Both the position numbers and the translations under genes were made by a program. A stretch of DNA of 64,000 nucleotides, from positions 124,001 through 188,000 of the forward strand of contig JABFGI010000001.1 of assembly GCA_013112535.1 (NCBI GenBank), read 5' to 3'. This document shows positions 46,940 through 56,078 of this stretch, piece after piece. The DNA comes from Pseudomonadota bacterium. Its GTDB lineage: Bacteria > Pseudomonadota > Gammaproteobacteria > Eutrophobiales > Eutrophobiaceae. The number at the start of each line of letters is the position of its first letter. The first letter of the stretch is position 1. The notes beneath the pieces are model-generated. The model made no database searches, was not told the DNA's origin, and saw only the letters and a program-made list of their open reading frames with translations.

Positions 46940-47195
46940 AATATTCTTTTTCACGTTTGGTTGCTTTTCGTGCTGAAACTATTCGAATTGTGTCATTATC
47001 AATTTCTATGTAGACAACGACAATTATTCTATTAAGTATTTGTCCTATTCCAATCCACCGTTCTTCTTCATAATTTTTCCGTGTATCAATGTATGTGAAA
47101 ATAGGATGCTGAAATATTTCAATTGCATCTATAAAATCGATCTCGTGCTTACGAATATTCGCAGCATTTTTTGCTTCATCCCATGCAAATTCCAT
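46917..47195 (-). CDS. brnT: BrnT-family toxin
   Basis: The 92-aa protein has the BrnT pattern MEFAWDEAKNAANIRKHEIDF, a central ERWIGIGQILNRIIVVVYIE, and a C-terminal RIVSARKATKREKEYYE. BrnT is a RelE-like ribonuclease that stops growth by cleaving RNA. It overlaps brnA by 23 bases. A 20-bp palindrome lies 11 bases upstream of its start. Confidence 0.9.
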   Translation of the reverse strand: MEFAWDEAKNAANIRKHEIDFIDAIEIFQHPIFTYIDTRKNYEEERWIGIGQILNRIIVVVYIEIDNDTIRIVSARKATKREKEYYEKNCIR

Positions 47196-47205
47196 TGATA
47201 CATCC

Positions 47206-47225
47206 GTATATACAATTGTATGTAC
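47206..47225. promoter_or_regulatory. Palindromic operator candidate of brnTA
   Basis: A 12-bp perfect core ATACAATTGTAT is extended by GTA and TAC arms on both sides, giving 18 of 20 symmetric bases. It lies 11 bases upstream of the brnT start. The ribbon-helix-helix BrnA dimer is the natural binder. This is inferred from symmetry and position. Confidence 0.6.
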
Positions 47226-47288
47226 AAATGTAGTGCTGATTTAATGGAAAATCAAGGCTTTTTAAGAAAGGTAAGACTAAAATTAGAT

Positions 47289-47471
47289 TTAATCTTTGTT
47301 ATGGTTGGCTTTTTCTTGGTTTATTAATGCTCTAAGTTCATTGTTTACTGATGCTGAATCAGGAAATGCTTTGGCTATATCAGGTTCTAATAGAACGACA
47401 TTAGTACTTTTAGTAAATCTATCCGCATATTTACCACGCTCACCTTTACTAAAATCATATTCGTTTTTCAT
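47289..47471 (-). CDS. Orphan small antitoxin-like protein
   Basis: The 60-aa protein begins MKNEYDFSKGERGKY, the motif at the start of many small antitoxins, followed by VVLLEPDIAKAFPDSASVNNELRALI, which resembles a short DNA-binding or ribbon-helix-helix segment. No matching toxin gene lies next to it; the neighbours are brnT and ygfZ. It may be a relic or may act on a toxin elsewhere. Confidence 0.65.
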   Translation of the reverse strand: MKNEYDFSKGERGKYADRFTKSTNVVLLEPDIAKAFPDSASVNNELRALINQEKANHNKD

Positions 47472-47480
47472 TTTAATTCT

Positions 47481-48443
47481 TTAAGTAGAATAAGGTAATT
47501 CAAGAATAGAAATATCACTATTATTAGATAACAATCTCTCACCAACCTTATCTAATTCAATAACCCCCAATCCATAATAATTTCCATCAATATGAGCTGA
47601 TGAATTAATAACAGTCCCAACTTTATTTTCTGTATTATCTAAATAAATATCATCGCCAACAATTAATTCGTTATCAGATTTAATTGGCTGTAATCGTTTT
47701 TTTACATCGCCGCGGTAATGTAATCGTGCAATAACCTCTTGCCCTGGGTAACAACCTTTCTGATAACTTAAACTTTTTAATGCATCAAGGTTTAACATTT
47801 GTGGTAAAAATTGTTCTTGTGTAGCTGCCGTGACCCACGGCAGGCCGGCGAAAATATCTAATATTTCCCAAAGTGAACCACTGCTAAATTTTGTGTTTAG
47901 CGCAGGTAGTTTTTTTATTAATGCGTCTACACTTCCCGTGATTAAATACCGTCCTGAATTATCAGGATGACAAATAATAACTAAGTCATCTACAGCATGT
48001 ACTCCACCTGCATTGGTTGGAATGTTTGTGCCTAATGATGACAAGTCTTTTATATTAGCGACGTCAAGTAATGGAGATGATTCTGATATGTCTTTTATTG
48101 TCACATTTGATCGCATAACAAACATGGTGAGTCTTTTCTGGACGAATTCTTTTAACTCTTGTTTGAAGAGTAATAAGTAACTGATACCCGTGTTAATAAC
48201 AATAAAGTTTGTAATAACCTGACCTTTGGGGTTACACCATGCAGATAGTTGTGCACCTGGTTTTTCTATCAGCTTTAAATCATTAATAAGCTGACCTTGT
48301 AAAAAAGCATGACGATCATCACCTGTTACTATTAATAACGCAAAACCGGATAGGGGAGAGACGATAGGTGATTTTGTTATATCAATATCGCTATTGTCTT
48401 GAGTCGTTTGTTCTTTAAGAAAGTTTTGCCATGTATCTTGCAT
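47481..48443 (-). CDS. ygfZ: Folate-binding Fe-S maturation protein YgfZ
   Basis: YgfZ, related to GcvT, helps make or repair some Fe-S enzymes using folate. The 320-aa protein has the family motif SYQKGCYPGQEVIARLHYRG near residue 230 with the essential Cys, an N-terminal folate-binding domain, and RHAFLQGQLINDL. It follows sdhE by 10 bases in an operon with sdhCDAB, which links it to succinate dehydrogenase cluster assembly. Confidence 0.94.
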   Translation of the reverse strand: MQDTWQNFLKEQTTQDNSDIDITKSPIVSPLSGFALLIVTGDDRHAFLQGQLINDLKLIEKPGAQLSAWCNPKGQVITNFIVINTGISYLLLFKQELKEFVQKRLTMFVMRSNVTIKDISESSPLLDVANIKDLSSLGTNIPTNAGGVHAVDDLVIICHPDNSGRYLITGSVDALIKKLPALNTKFSSGSLWEILDIFAGLPWVTAATQEQFLPQMLNLDALKSLSYQKGCYPGQEVIARLHYRGDVKKRLQPIKSDNELIVGDDIYLDNTENKVGTVINSSAHIDGNYYGLGVIELDKVGERLLSNNSDISILELPYST

Positions 48444-48453
48444 AGCTAATTTT

Positions 48454-48693
48454 TTATTTTCGTGATTGTTTGATTAGCGTGATGATGTGCATAAGCTCAT
48501 CACTATCGGGTTTGTCTTTGCCCATGATCCAGTTAAGGATATCGAGATCTGCTTCATCGAGCAGTTTTGAAAAAGCCTGTTGTTCATCATCACTTAATTC
48601 ATCGTAATGTTGATCAATGAAATCGCGAAACAGGATATCCATTTCGCGAATTCCACGGCGACAGTGCCAGAGTAATTGCGAACGCTCACCCAT
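48454..48693 (-). CDS. sdhE: Succinate dehydrogenase assembly factor SdhE
   Basis: The 79-aa protein attaches FAD to SdhA. The RGxxE motif is present (RRGIREMD), and the fold is the small helix bundle. It lies 15 bases after sdhB and before ygfZ. The canonical motif suggests normal function. Confidence 0.94.
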   Translation of the reverse strand: MGERSQLLWHCRRGIREMDILFRDFIDQHYDELSDDEQQAFSKLLDEADLDILNWIMGKDKPDSDELMHIITLIKQSRK

Positions 48694-48708
48694 AGCCTTG
48701 AATAGCGA

Positions 48709-49491
48709 TTAAATAGCCCGTGATACCAATAACTTTTTAATCTCGGCAATGGCTTTGGCCGGATTCAAACTTTTTGGACAGGTGTTGGTACAGTTCATAA
48801 TGGTATGGCAACGATAGAGACGGAATGGATCTTCCAGATCATCCAGACGTTCGCCGGTAAATTCATCACGACTATCTGCTATCCAGCGATAGGCTTGTAG
48901 TAATATTGCCGGGCCAAGATAACGATCACTATTCCACCAGTAACTTGGGCAACTGGTTGAGCAGCACGCGCAAAGAATACATTCATATAAACCGTCCAGT
49001 AGTGCACGTTCTTCTTTTGATTGCAGGCGTTCCGCATCAGGCGGTGGTGCTGATTGTGTTTGCATCCACGGTTTAATTGATGCGTATTGTGCATAGAAAT
49101 GGGTCAAGTCTGGCACCAAATCTTTTACGACAGGCATGTGTGGTAATGGGTAGATAGCGACATCACCATTTACGTCTTTAATTGCTTTGGTGCAAGCTAG
49201 CGTATTGGTTCCACCTATGTTCATTGCACAGGAACCGCAAATACCCTCGCGACAGGAACGACGAAAGGTCAGTGTCGAATCGATTTCATTTTTTATATAA
49301 ATAATCGCATCCAAAACCATTGGTCCACAATTATCGAGATTGATTTCAAAGGTATCGAGTCTGGGATTTTCACCTGTATCCGGTTCCCAACGATAAATAC
49401 GAAATGTTCTTTTATTGGTGGCGCCTTCAGCTGCAGCAAAGGTTTTGCCTTTTTGTACTTTGGAATTCTTTGGTAGTGTAAATTCAGCCAT
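48709..49491 (-). CDS. sdhB: Succinate dehydrogenase iron-sulfur subunit
   Basis: The 260-aa protein carries three Fe-S clusters: the plant-ferredoxin-type [2Fe-2S] set CREGICGSC, and [4Fe-4S] and [3Fe-4S] sets in [15 protein letters not shown] and [15 protein letters not shown]. It passes electrons from SdhA to ubiquinone. The start follows sdhA after a 26-base gap. It has standard length. Confidence 0.98.
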   Translation of the reverse strand: MAEFTLPKNSKVQKGKTFAAAEGATNKRTFRIYRWEPDTGENPRLDTFEINLDNCGPMVLDAIIYIKNEIDSTLTFRRSCREGICGSCAMNIGGTNTLACTKAIKDVNGDVAIYPLPHMPVVKDLVPDLTHFYAQYASIKPWMQTQSAPPPDAERLQSKEERALLDGLYECILCACCSTSCPSYWWNSDRYLGPAILLQAYRWIADSRDEFTGERLDDLEDPFRLYRCHTIMNCTNTCPKSLNPAKAIAEIKKLLVSRAI

Positions 49492-49517
49492 AACTATTCT
49501 CTGTTGTTATACCGTTA

Positions 49518-51305
49518 TTAATAAACGCGTTTCTTTGGTGGGAATACTTCAACGTCATCTGACAATGTGTACATGTGTACTGGACGATATTCAAAACTAA
49601 CATTACCTTCGCTATCGATTGACGCCAATGTATGTTTCATCCATTTATTATCATCTCGTTCCGGAAAATCTTCACGCGCATGACCACCACGACTTTCTTC
49701 ACGATTCATCGCGCCATGTATACTGACCATGGCACATTGCAATAGGTTTTCGAGTTCCAGTGTTTCTACCAGATCGGTATTCCATACCATACCTTTATCT
49801 TCAACTTTAACATCTGAGAAAGATTCCCAAATTTTGGCCATTTCATTGATACCATGCTGCATTGATTCACCAGTACGGAAAACTGCCGCATCGTTTTGCA
49901 TGGTTCTCTGCATCTTGTCGCGTATTTCAGCGGTTGGCGTTGAACCTTTGTTGTGGCGTAATTTATCTAAACGATCCAGCCCTTCCTGACCGGCATTCTC
50001 AATATCTTTATGCGGCATACCCGGTTTAATATTCTCAGCACAATAATTTGCTGCTGCACGACCAAAAACAATTAGGTCGAGTAATGAGTTAGAACCTAAA
50101 CGGTTTGCGCCATGTACGGATACACAGGCTGCTTCACCAATCGACATAAGGCCTTCAACGACTGTGTCAGGATCACGATCCTTTAGTGTCACGACCTGAC
50201 CATGATAATTGGTTTGTATTCCGCCCATGTTGTAATGCACGGTGGGTATAACGGGGATTGGTTCTTTCGTCACATCAACACCGGCAAAAATTTCTGCCGA
50301 TTCAGCAATGCCCGGTAAGCGTTCGTTGATGACTTCAGGCCCCAGATGTTCAAGGTGTAAGTGAATATGATCTTTATGTTCTCCGACACCGCGACCTTCA
50401 CGTATTTCCATTGTCATCGAACGACTAACAACATCGCGTGATGCTAAATCTTTGGCTGAAGGTGCGTAACGTTCCATAAAACGTTCGCCTTCGGAATTCG
50501 TGAGATAACCACCTTCACCACGGACACCTTCTGTAATCAAGCAACCGGAACCATAGATACCGGTTGGATGAAATTGAATAAATTCCATATCTTGTAGTGG
50601 TAAGCCGGCACGCAAGACCATCGCGTTACCATCACCGGTACAGGTATGAGCAGAAGTTGCCGAGAAAAAAGCACGACCGTATCCGCCAGTTGCCAATACG
50701 ACCTGATGTGCACGAAAGCGATGAATTTTACCGGTTGCCAGATCCCACGCCATAACACCACGACAAACGCCTTCATCCATAATTAAATCGAACGCAAAGT
50801 ATTCAATATAAAATTCTGCTTCGTGTTTTAAAGACTGTTGATAAAGCGTGTGCAAAATGGCATGTCCCGTTCTATCCGCAGCCGCACAGGTACGTTGTGC
50901 TGTACCTTCACCGTAATTAGTTGTCATGCCGCCGAATGGACGTTGATAAATTTTACCTTCTTCTGTTCGGGAAAAAGGAACACCCTGATGTTCTAGTTCT
51001 ATAACGGCAGGTACCGCTTCGCGGCACATGTATTCAATGGCATCCTGGTCGCCTAACCAGTCGGAACCTTTGACGGTATCGTACATATGCCAGCGCCAAT
51101 CGTCCTCACCCATGTTACCGAGTGACGCACTCATGCCACCTTGCGCTGCTACAGTATGACTACGTGTTGGGAATACTTTTGTAATACAGGCAGTCTTTAA
51201 TCCTTTTGCCGCCATACCAAAGGTTGCTCTTAAACCGGCACCACCAGCACCAACAACAACGATGTCATATTTATGTTCAATTATTTCGTATGATGAATTT
51301 GTCAT
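49518..51305 (-). CDS. sdhA: Succinate dehydrogenase flavoprotein subunit
   Basis: The 595-aa FAD protein oxidises succinate to fumarate. It has the dinucleotide fold [15 protein letters not shown], the FAD-linked His in [25 protein letters not shown], and the active-site Arg in REDNEWMKHT-type DDNKWMKHT with the preceding [15 protein letters not shown]. It lies between sdhD (5 bases apart) and sdhB. Confidence 0.98.
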   Translation of the reverse strand: MTNSSYEIIEHKYDIVVVGAGGAGLRATFGMAAKGLKTACITKVFPTRSHTVAAQGGMSASLGNMGEDDWRWHMYDTVKGSDWLGDQDAIEYMCREAVPAVIELEHQGVPFSRTEEGKIYQRPFGGMTTNYGEGTAQRTCAAADRTGHAILHTLYQQSLKHEAEFYIEYFAFDLIMDEGVCRGVMAWDLATGKIHRFRAHQVVLATGGYGRAFFSATSAHTCTGDGNAMVLRAGLPLQDMEFIQFHPTGIYGSGCLITEGVRGEGGYLTNSEGERFMERYAPSAKDLASRDVVSRSMTMEIREGRGVGEHKDHIHLHLEHLGPEVINERLPGIAESAEIFAGVDVTKEPIPVIPTVHYNMGGIQTNYHGQVVTLKDRDPDTVVEGLMSIGEAACVSVHGANRLGSNSLLDLIVFGRAAANYCAENIKPGMPHKDIENAGQEGLDRLDKLRHNKGSTPTAEIRDKMQRTMQNDAAVFRTGESMQHGINEMAKIWESFSDVKVEDKGMVWNTDLVETLELENLLQCAMVSIHGAMNREESRGGHAREDFPERDDNKWMKHTLASIDSEGNVSFEYRPVHMYTLSDDVEVFPPKKRVY

Positions 51306-51310
51306 TATTA

Positions 51311-51691
51311 TTATGTTCCTAAATAAATCTTGAGCACAGCAATTGCCGCGCTAAGTCCGGCTAAGCAGAGAAGAAATTTAACCAGAATCAGAAAAGCAAT
51401 TTTTTGCCATTCTGATTCTATGTAATCTTCGATAACGACTTGCAAACCCAGTGCAGCATGGTAATAAAGCGAGAATAAGAAGAGCAGTAATAGAGCTGCA
51501 TTAATTGGTTGAGCTATCCAGGCAATGACGGCTGAATATTCAGCGCCAGTAACGGCAACCAGATTATAAATAAACCATAAACTTAGAGGGGCAAGTAAAA
51601 CGGCAGTTAAACGTTGAGCCCACCAATGATGAAATCCTTCTTTTGCTGAACCAAGTCCTCGTACTTTTGCTAATGGGCTTTGCATACTCAT
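51311..51691 (-). CDS. sdhD: Succinate dehydrogenase membrane anchor SdhD
   Basis: The 126-aa protein has three membrane helices ([47 protein letters not shown], and a C-terminal one) with the haem-ligand His in YYHAALG. It helps bind haem b and quinone. It overlaps sdhC by 4 bases and precedes sdhA. Confidence 0.93.
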   Translation of the reverse strand: MSMQSPLAKVRGLGSAKEGFHHWWAQRLTAVLLAPLSLWFIYNLVAVTGAEYSAVIAWIAQPINAALLLLFLFSLYYHAALGLQVVIEDYIESEWQKIAFLILVKFLLCLAGLSAAIAVLKIYLGT

Positions 51692-52071
51692 AATACACCT
51701 CCCATAATAACAGTAACGATGGTTAAAATGATGCTGAAGGTAATGACAGCATAACCGGATTTATAGGCTGTTGATATTTCCAGCCCTTTCCCGGTATCCC
51801 AAAACAAATGTCTGATGCCATTGCAAAGGTGGTAAAAAATTGAAAAAACAAAACCGATTAATAGTATTTTTCCATACCAGGCCGTCCAGTGTAGTTGCAA
51901 ATTGGCAAACGCTTCTTCGCTTGTCGCCAATCCTATTAACCAACAGCTTAGAAACAATGAACCAATACTAAGTAACACGCCTGTGCCTCGATGTGTAATT
52001 GACAATATTGATGTCAATTGAGGTTTATAGACTTGTAAATGGGGTGATAACGGTCGTTTCACCGATTCCAT
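51688..52071 (-). CDS. sdhC: Succinate dehydrogenase cytochrome b subunit SdhC
   Basis: The 127-aa protein has RPLSPHLQVYKPQLTSILSITHRGTGVLLS with quinone-site Ser and Arg, and the haem His in the second half (FYHLCNGIRHLFWD). ATG 52071 is preferred over a TTG at 52086 because GAGG lies 9 bases upstream. It begins 82 bases after a tiny DUF1674 gene. Confidence 0.95.
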   Translation of the reverse strand: MESVKRPLSPHLQVYKPQLTSILSITHRGTGVLLSIGSLFLSCWLIGLATSEEAFANLQLHWTAWYGKILLIGFVFSIFYHLCNGIRHLFWDTGKGLEISTAYKSGYAVITFSIILTIVTVIMGGVL

Positions 52072-52153
52072 AATTGATATCCTCAAAAAGTAGTGTGTAA
52101 TTTTTTTTAATTGTTTTAAAACAGTTCTGATTGTTTATGCTTTTAGTTCTTTG

Positions 52154-52309
52154 CTAAAAGTCTATACAGCGTCCTTTTTTTTCCCAATCACCATATCGAG
52201 TTGGTTCAGGTCCTTTTGGACCTCCAATTTCTTTAGGCAGGGAATCTGACTGTTTTTGATCATTTCCGTCCTTGATTTTTTTATTATCAATATTTTTATT
52301 TTCTTTCAT
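52154..52309 (-). CDS. DUF1674 / SDHAF4-like succinate dehydrogenase assembly factor
   Basis: A 51-aa frame reads [16 protein letters not shown], a Gln/Asp-rich linker, then [16 protein letters not shown] and KKGRCIDF at the C terminus. That ending is the DUF1674 signature also found in the eukaryotic assembly factor SDHAF4, which protects free SdhA during assembly. It is the first gene before sdhC on the same strand and could be in the operon. It is too short for most gene finders but the match to the motif is strong. No clear ribosome site is seen at its start. Confidence 0.85.
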   Translation of the reverse strand: MKENKNIDNKKIKDGNDQKQSDSLPKEIGGPKGPEPTRYGDWEKKGRCIDF

Positions 52310-52329
52310 TTGTTTCTTTTTATCAGTAA

Positions 52330-52358
52330 AACATGAAATATAACATGTTGCACTGCAA
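52330..52358. promoter_or_regulatory. Nested palindromes in the sdh/ygfX divergent promoter
   Basis: AACATG-N8-CATGTT (52330-52349) and TTGCA-C-TGCAA (52348-52358) adjoin in the gap between the divergent DUF1674-sdh and ygfX-like genes. They could be operators for a regulator of the sdh block. No known consensus was recognised. Confidence 0.35.
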
Positions 52359-52442
52359 TGTAAATTGAACCGTTATTTTAACCCAAAAACGCGTTAATAT
52401 CTTTGCTCGAAAACGGAAATATTAGAAGACCAAAATCTGCTC

Positions 52443-52889
52443 ATGGATAAGACAGAAAACCCATTCCTGACTACGATCAGGTTGCCTGTAAAAAAATCTC
52501 GTATCTTGCATCTTATCTTGATGGTTGTGCATATTATTTGCCTGATATTGCCATGGATGACCGGATTAGCCTTATATAACAAGATGATACTCATGTGTGT
52601 GCCGGTCATCAGCTTTTGTTTTTATTTGAATGGACAAGGCAAAAACAATAATAAAAAGGCAGCAATGACGTTAATTTTGAATTCTGGAGATAGCTGGCAG
52701 GTGAAAATGAATGATGGAACAACATGCCATGCTGAGCTGGGTCAAAGTTTGTTTGTTCACCCGTGGTTGACGATAATTTTCCTGATTTTTGATAAACGTC
52801 GAGAAGTTTTTATTTTTACACCTGAAATTCTTGATGCCGACCAATTCCGACGTTTGCGAGTGCGTTTGCGTTTTAAAGTTTGTGATTAG
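52443..52889 (+). CDS. YgfX/CptA-like membrane protein
   Basis: The 148-aa protein has two N-terminal membrane helices (LHLILMVVHIICLILPWMTG and a second of about 20 residues) and a cytoplasmic part ending DADQFRRLRVRLRF. That layout and the C-terminal D-A-x-x-F-R-R-L-R-V-R-L-R pattern match YgfX, which Escherichia coli encodes right after sdhE (ygfY-ygfX, cptB-cptA). Here it is divergent from the sdh operon. The role of YgfX is debated (toxin of cytoskeleton assembly versus membrane partner of SdhE). Confidence 0.7.
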   Translation: MDKTENPFLTTIRLPVKKSRILHLILMVVHIICLILPWMTGLALYNKMILMCVPVISFCFYLNGQGKNNNKKAAMTLILNSGDSWQVKMNDGTTCHAELGQSLFVHPWLTIIFLIFDKRREVFIFTPEILDADQFRRLRVRLRFKVCD

Positions 52890-52892
52890 GGA

Positions 52893-53744
52893 TTAGGAAA
52901 ACGTATTTGTCAGCCAGGCAATCCAGAGTTTTCTCAGAGGTGTCAAACTTATATTTTTATTTAATAAATTACAGCCGTCAGTAAGAATTTCATCGCAGGT
53001 TTTTAAAGCAAATCGGTTAAGAATCAATGCATGTTTCATCTTTTTGCCATCTTTTATTTTTAATCTTTTAAACGTTTGATCTAATCTGTCTTTTAATTCT
53101 ATTAACAGAGGAGAAAAAACTTCTTTTTGATCTATATGTTTACTAGCCGATTCGTGAAGAAGGTTTATTAAATCAGTATGGCTGATATAGCTACATGGAA
53201 TAATGCAACGTGCTTCATTGATGTAAGTATTGGGGTGTTGTAAACAAGCTAAAAAATGTATGAGCGCGCCCATCTCTCGCATGATATCCAGTGATTCTTT
53301 ATCATTATTCAGTTCTTTACCACATTGATACCAGATTTGACCGGTCGTTGATTGGTATAATTCTAAAACAGTATCAAGGTTATCTGTCTGTTCTATAAAT
53401 ATAAAATGATCAAAAAATTCTATAACACTATTAAATGTTGATTTTAAATCCTGATTAATATCGATGCATTCCTGCATTTGGCATGTTACTGGATGTCGGG
53501 CTTGTTGATTAAAAAAGCGTTCAATTTCTTCCTGCCACCATTTTAATTTTATTCGAGCAACACCAGGATCAGAACATTCCTGAATGATTTCGCTAAGTTC
53601 ATACAGAAATGCATGAAATGTAATGATAATAGTCCTGTTTTTTTGCGATTCAAAAACTGTTGCATAATATAGATTTGAACCATCGGGAATGGCTTTATTA
53701 ACGCAATAGTCAAGTGCTGTAGAATCGTTATGACTAGAGGACAT
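52893..53744 (-). CDS. Squalene/phytoene synthase family protein, NDUFAF6-like, probably non-catalytic
   Basis: The 283-aa protein has the family start YCVNKAIPDGSNLYYATVF and DPGVARIKLKWWQEEIERF, as in the mitochondrial complex I factor NDUFAF6. The Asp-rich motifs that bind diphosphate in active synthases are missing: FLYELSEIIQE and CLQHPNTYINEARCIIP stand where DxxxD is expected. It is probably an assembly or binding protein rather than a terpene enzyme. It overlaps gph by 11 bases. No complex I genes are in the window. Confidence 0.75.
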   Translation of the reverse strand: MSSSHNDSTALDYCVNKAIPDGSNLYYATVFESQKNRTIIITFHAFLYELSEIIQECSDPGVARIKLKWWQEEIERFFNQQARHPVTCQMQECIDINQDLKSTFNSVIEFFDHFIFIEQTDNLDTVLELYQSTTGQIWYQCGKELNNDKESLDIMREMGALIHFLACLQHPNTYINEARCIIPCSYISHTDLINLLHESASKHIDQKEVFSPLLIELKDRLDQTFKRLKIKDGKKMKHALILNRFALKTCDEILTDGCNLLNKNISLTPLRKLWIAWLTNTFS

Positions 53745-54390
53745 GAAGCATATCGTTTATTTCTTGTACGCTGGATACCATTGCATCTGCATCCCAGCTT
53801 TTGGGATCTTCATTTTCTTCAATATAACCATACAGTGCGATCATTGTTTTTGTGCCAGCGCGGTTTCCAGCTTCTATATCGCGCTGTGCATCACCAATAT
53901 AAATTGTAGACTCAGGTTTAGCCTTGATTAATTCGCAAGCATGTAAAACTGGAGCAGGGTGTGGCTTACGTTGTTCCAGAGTATCGCCACAGACAACGCA
54001 GGCAGCACGTCGATCAAGAGATAGCGCTTCTAATAACGGAGTCGTAAGCCATGTTGATTTATTAGTAACAATTCCCCATGTTTTATTCTCATTTTCCAAT
54101 GATGCCAATAAATCTTTTATACCATTGTATAAACGCGTTTCTTCTGCGATATGATCAAGATAATAGTTCAGGAACTGCTCACGTATTTCTTCAAAACCGA
54201 TATCTCCTTCTTCAAGATTGAAAGCCAGTTTAATCATGGCATTGCCACCGAGCGAAACGGTTGGGCTAATGACATCTAAAGATAATTCCTCCATGCCATG
54301 TTTCAGGCGAATAGCATTTAGTGCAACGGCAAGATCTGGCGCGGTATCTGCCAAAGTACCATCAAGATCAAAAAGGATGCTGTTTATCAT
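53734..54390 (-). CDS. gph: Phosphoglycolate phosphatase
   Basis: The 218-aa HAD hydrolase has motif I (LFDLDGTLADTAPDL), motif II (IVTNKST), and motif III/IV (RKPHPAPVL, YIGDAQRDIEAGNRAG). Gph removes phosphoglycolate formed by 3' DNA-end repair and photorespiration. It follows ubiG with the start in the ubiG stop region (one base shared). The ubiG-gph pair is common in gammaproteobacteria. Confidence 0.9.
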   Translation of the reverse strand: MINSILFDLDGTLADTAPDLAVALNAIRLKHGMEELSLDVISPTVSLGGNAMIKLAFNLEEGDIGFEEIREQFLNYYLDHIAEETRLYNGIKDLLASLENENKTWGIVTNKSTWLTTPLLEALSLDRRAACVVCGDTLEQRKPHPAPVLHACELIKAKPESTIYIGDAQRDIEAGNRAGTKTMIALYGYIEENEDPKSWDADAMVSSVQEINDMLHVL

Positions 54391-55106
54391 TAACTTCTTA
54401 TTGTATCGATAAGGTAATTAACATCTGTTTTTTTAGTCAAAGAACAGCGATTCAATATGGGGTTATAGTCCATGCCTGCTAAATCGTTAAGTTTTAATCC
54501 TTGCTCATTACACCAACTTACTAACTCAGAAGGACGAATAAATTTTTCATATTGGTGTGTGCCTTTCGGTATCAATTTTAATAAGTATTCACCTGAAAAT
54601 ACTGCAAGCATATAAGCTTTAATGTTTCTGTTTAATGTGGAAAACATGACATGACCACCAGGCTTGACCATTTTTGCACAAGCTTGAATGATAGAAGTTG
54701 GATCGGGTACATGTTCAAGTAATTCCATGCATGTGATTAAATCGAATTTTTCGTGATTACTTTCAAAATTGTTTTCTGAAAGCGCTTCAGCGGTTGTAGC
54801 AAGATAATTTATTTCAATATCGTTATCTGTTGCATGTTTTAATGCTACGTTAATATTTTCTTTACTTGCATCTATAGCCGTAACATTTGCTCCTTGTGTC
54901 GCCATCGCTTCAGAAAGAATGCCGCCGCCACAACCGATATCAAGAACATTTTTGTCCGGTATTTCAATATGGCTTGTTATAAAGGTCAGGCGAACGGGAT
55001 TAATCTGATGTAAAGTTTTAAATTCACCTTTTTCATCCCACCATTGTTCTGATCTGGAAGAAAATTTTTCCAGTTCATCAAAATCGATATTTTCTGTCTT
55101 TTCCAT
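54390..55106 (-). CDS. ubiG: Ubiquinone biosynthesis O-methyltransferase UbiG
   Basis: UbiG makes two O-methylations in ubiquinone synthesis. The 238-aa SAM methyltransferase has motif I (VLDIGCGGGILSEAMA), the later ITCMELLEHVPDP, VKPGGHVMFSTLNRN and the ubiquinone-specific ending DLAGMDYNPI. It lies upstream of gph. Confidence 0.96.
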   Translation of the reverse strand: MEKTENIDFDELEKFSSRSEQWWDEKGEFKTLHQINPVRLTFITSHIEIPDKNVLDIGCGGGILSEAMATQGANVTAIDASKENINVALKHATDNDIEINYLATTAEALSENNFESNHEKFDLITCMELLEHVPDPTSIIQACAKMVKPGGHVMFSTLNRNIKAYMLAVFSGEYLLKLIPKGTHQYEKFIRPSELVSWCNEQGLKLNDLAGMDYNPILNRCSLTKKTDVNYLIDTIRS

Positions 55107-55318
55107 AGATTTATGTCTTATAAAAATTTGTACTTATGAAACTAGTTTAACTTTTTGATACAACATATTGAATAGAAAGTTTTATTTATTAATTTCTGAT
55201 TAAGTCGTTGGTAAGTCACTGTTTTTTAAGATAGATTTTCATTAAACCGTATAGTAATCTCTGGTTCTTATTAGATGTCATCATCATAAATAAAAATATC
55301 ACGCGATAGGGAACAATA

Positions 55319-56041
55319 ATGAATAATAAATTCGTGTCCAGTTTTAAAATGTTAATAGTTGCATCAAGCATGCTTTTCTTATCAGCTTGTGCAACAACAA
55401 ACTCATTAGATGAACGTGATCCTTGGGAAGGATTCAATCGAGGCGTTTATTCATTTAATGAAACAATAGATGATTTTGTATTTGAACCAGTTGGTAAAGT
55501 TTATGACTTTATTACACCGGATATAATTGATGATGGTGTTAGTAACTTCTTCGGTAACATAGCTCAAGTACCCGTGATAGCGAATGATTTATTGCAGTTA
55601 AAATTCGACCAGGCTGTAAACGACACTGTACGTTTATTGATAAACTCTACTATCGGCTTATTTGGTTTCTTAGATATCGCTTCAGAAGGCAACTTGCATT
55701 CAAGTAAAGAAGATTTTGGCCAAACGTTAGCGCATTGGGGCATGGGCTCAGGTCCATATTTGGTTGTTCCTTTCTTTGGTCCTGCTACGGTAAGAGATGC
55801 AGCTGGATTTGCGCTTGATCGAGCTGTATTCAGCCCTGTTGCCTATGTAGATGATGACGCTACGCGGGCCGGTTTATTAACGGTAGAATATATCGATTTT
55901 AAATCCGACATTTTAAGTACAACTAATTTAATTGGTGAAGCATCACTAGATGAATATGATTTTATCAAGAATGCCTATTTTGAAAAACGTGCCAGCCAAA
56001 TTAGTGGTAGCGGATTTGAAGAAGATTTTCCAGCAGAGTAA
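55319..56041 (+). CDS. mlaA: Outer-membrane phospholipid asymmetry lipoprotein MlaA (VacJ)
   Basis: MlaA removes phospholipids from the outer leaflet and hands them to MlaC. The 240-aa protein has a lipoprotein signal with LSAC at residues 21-24 and the MlaA motifs DPWEGFNRGVYSFNETIDDFVFEPVG, FFGNIAQVP and FGQTLAHWGMGSGPYLVVPFFGPATVRD. AGGGA is 6-7 bases before the ATG. The mlaBCDEF operon is not in this window. Confidence 0.96.
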   Translation: MNNKFVSSFKMLIVASSMLFLSACATTNSLDERDPWEGFNRGVYSFNETIDDFVFEPVGKVYDFITPDIIDDGVSNFFGNIAQVPVIANDLLQLKFDQAVNDTVRLLINSTIGLFGFLDIASEGNLHSSKEDFGQTLAHWGMGSGPYLVVPFFGPATVRDAAGFALDRAVFSPVAYVDDDATRAGLLTVEYIDFKSDILSTTNLIGEASLDEYDFIKNAYFEKRASQISGSGFEEDFPAE

Positions 56042-56078
56042 TTTAAAGAAAAATAGCTTTAGATTAAATAGTAATTAT

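Noticed and set aside
52893-53744. A carotenoid or hopanoid synthesis enzyme
   Set aside because: Family fold is visible but the Asp-rich metal motifs are missing, and no other terpene genes are in the window.
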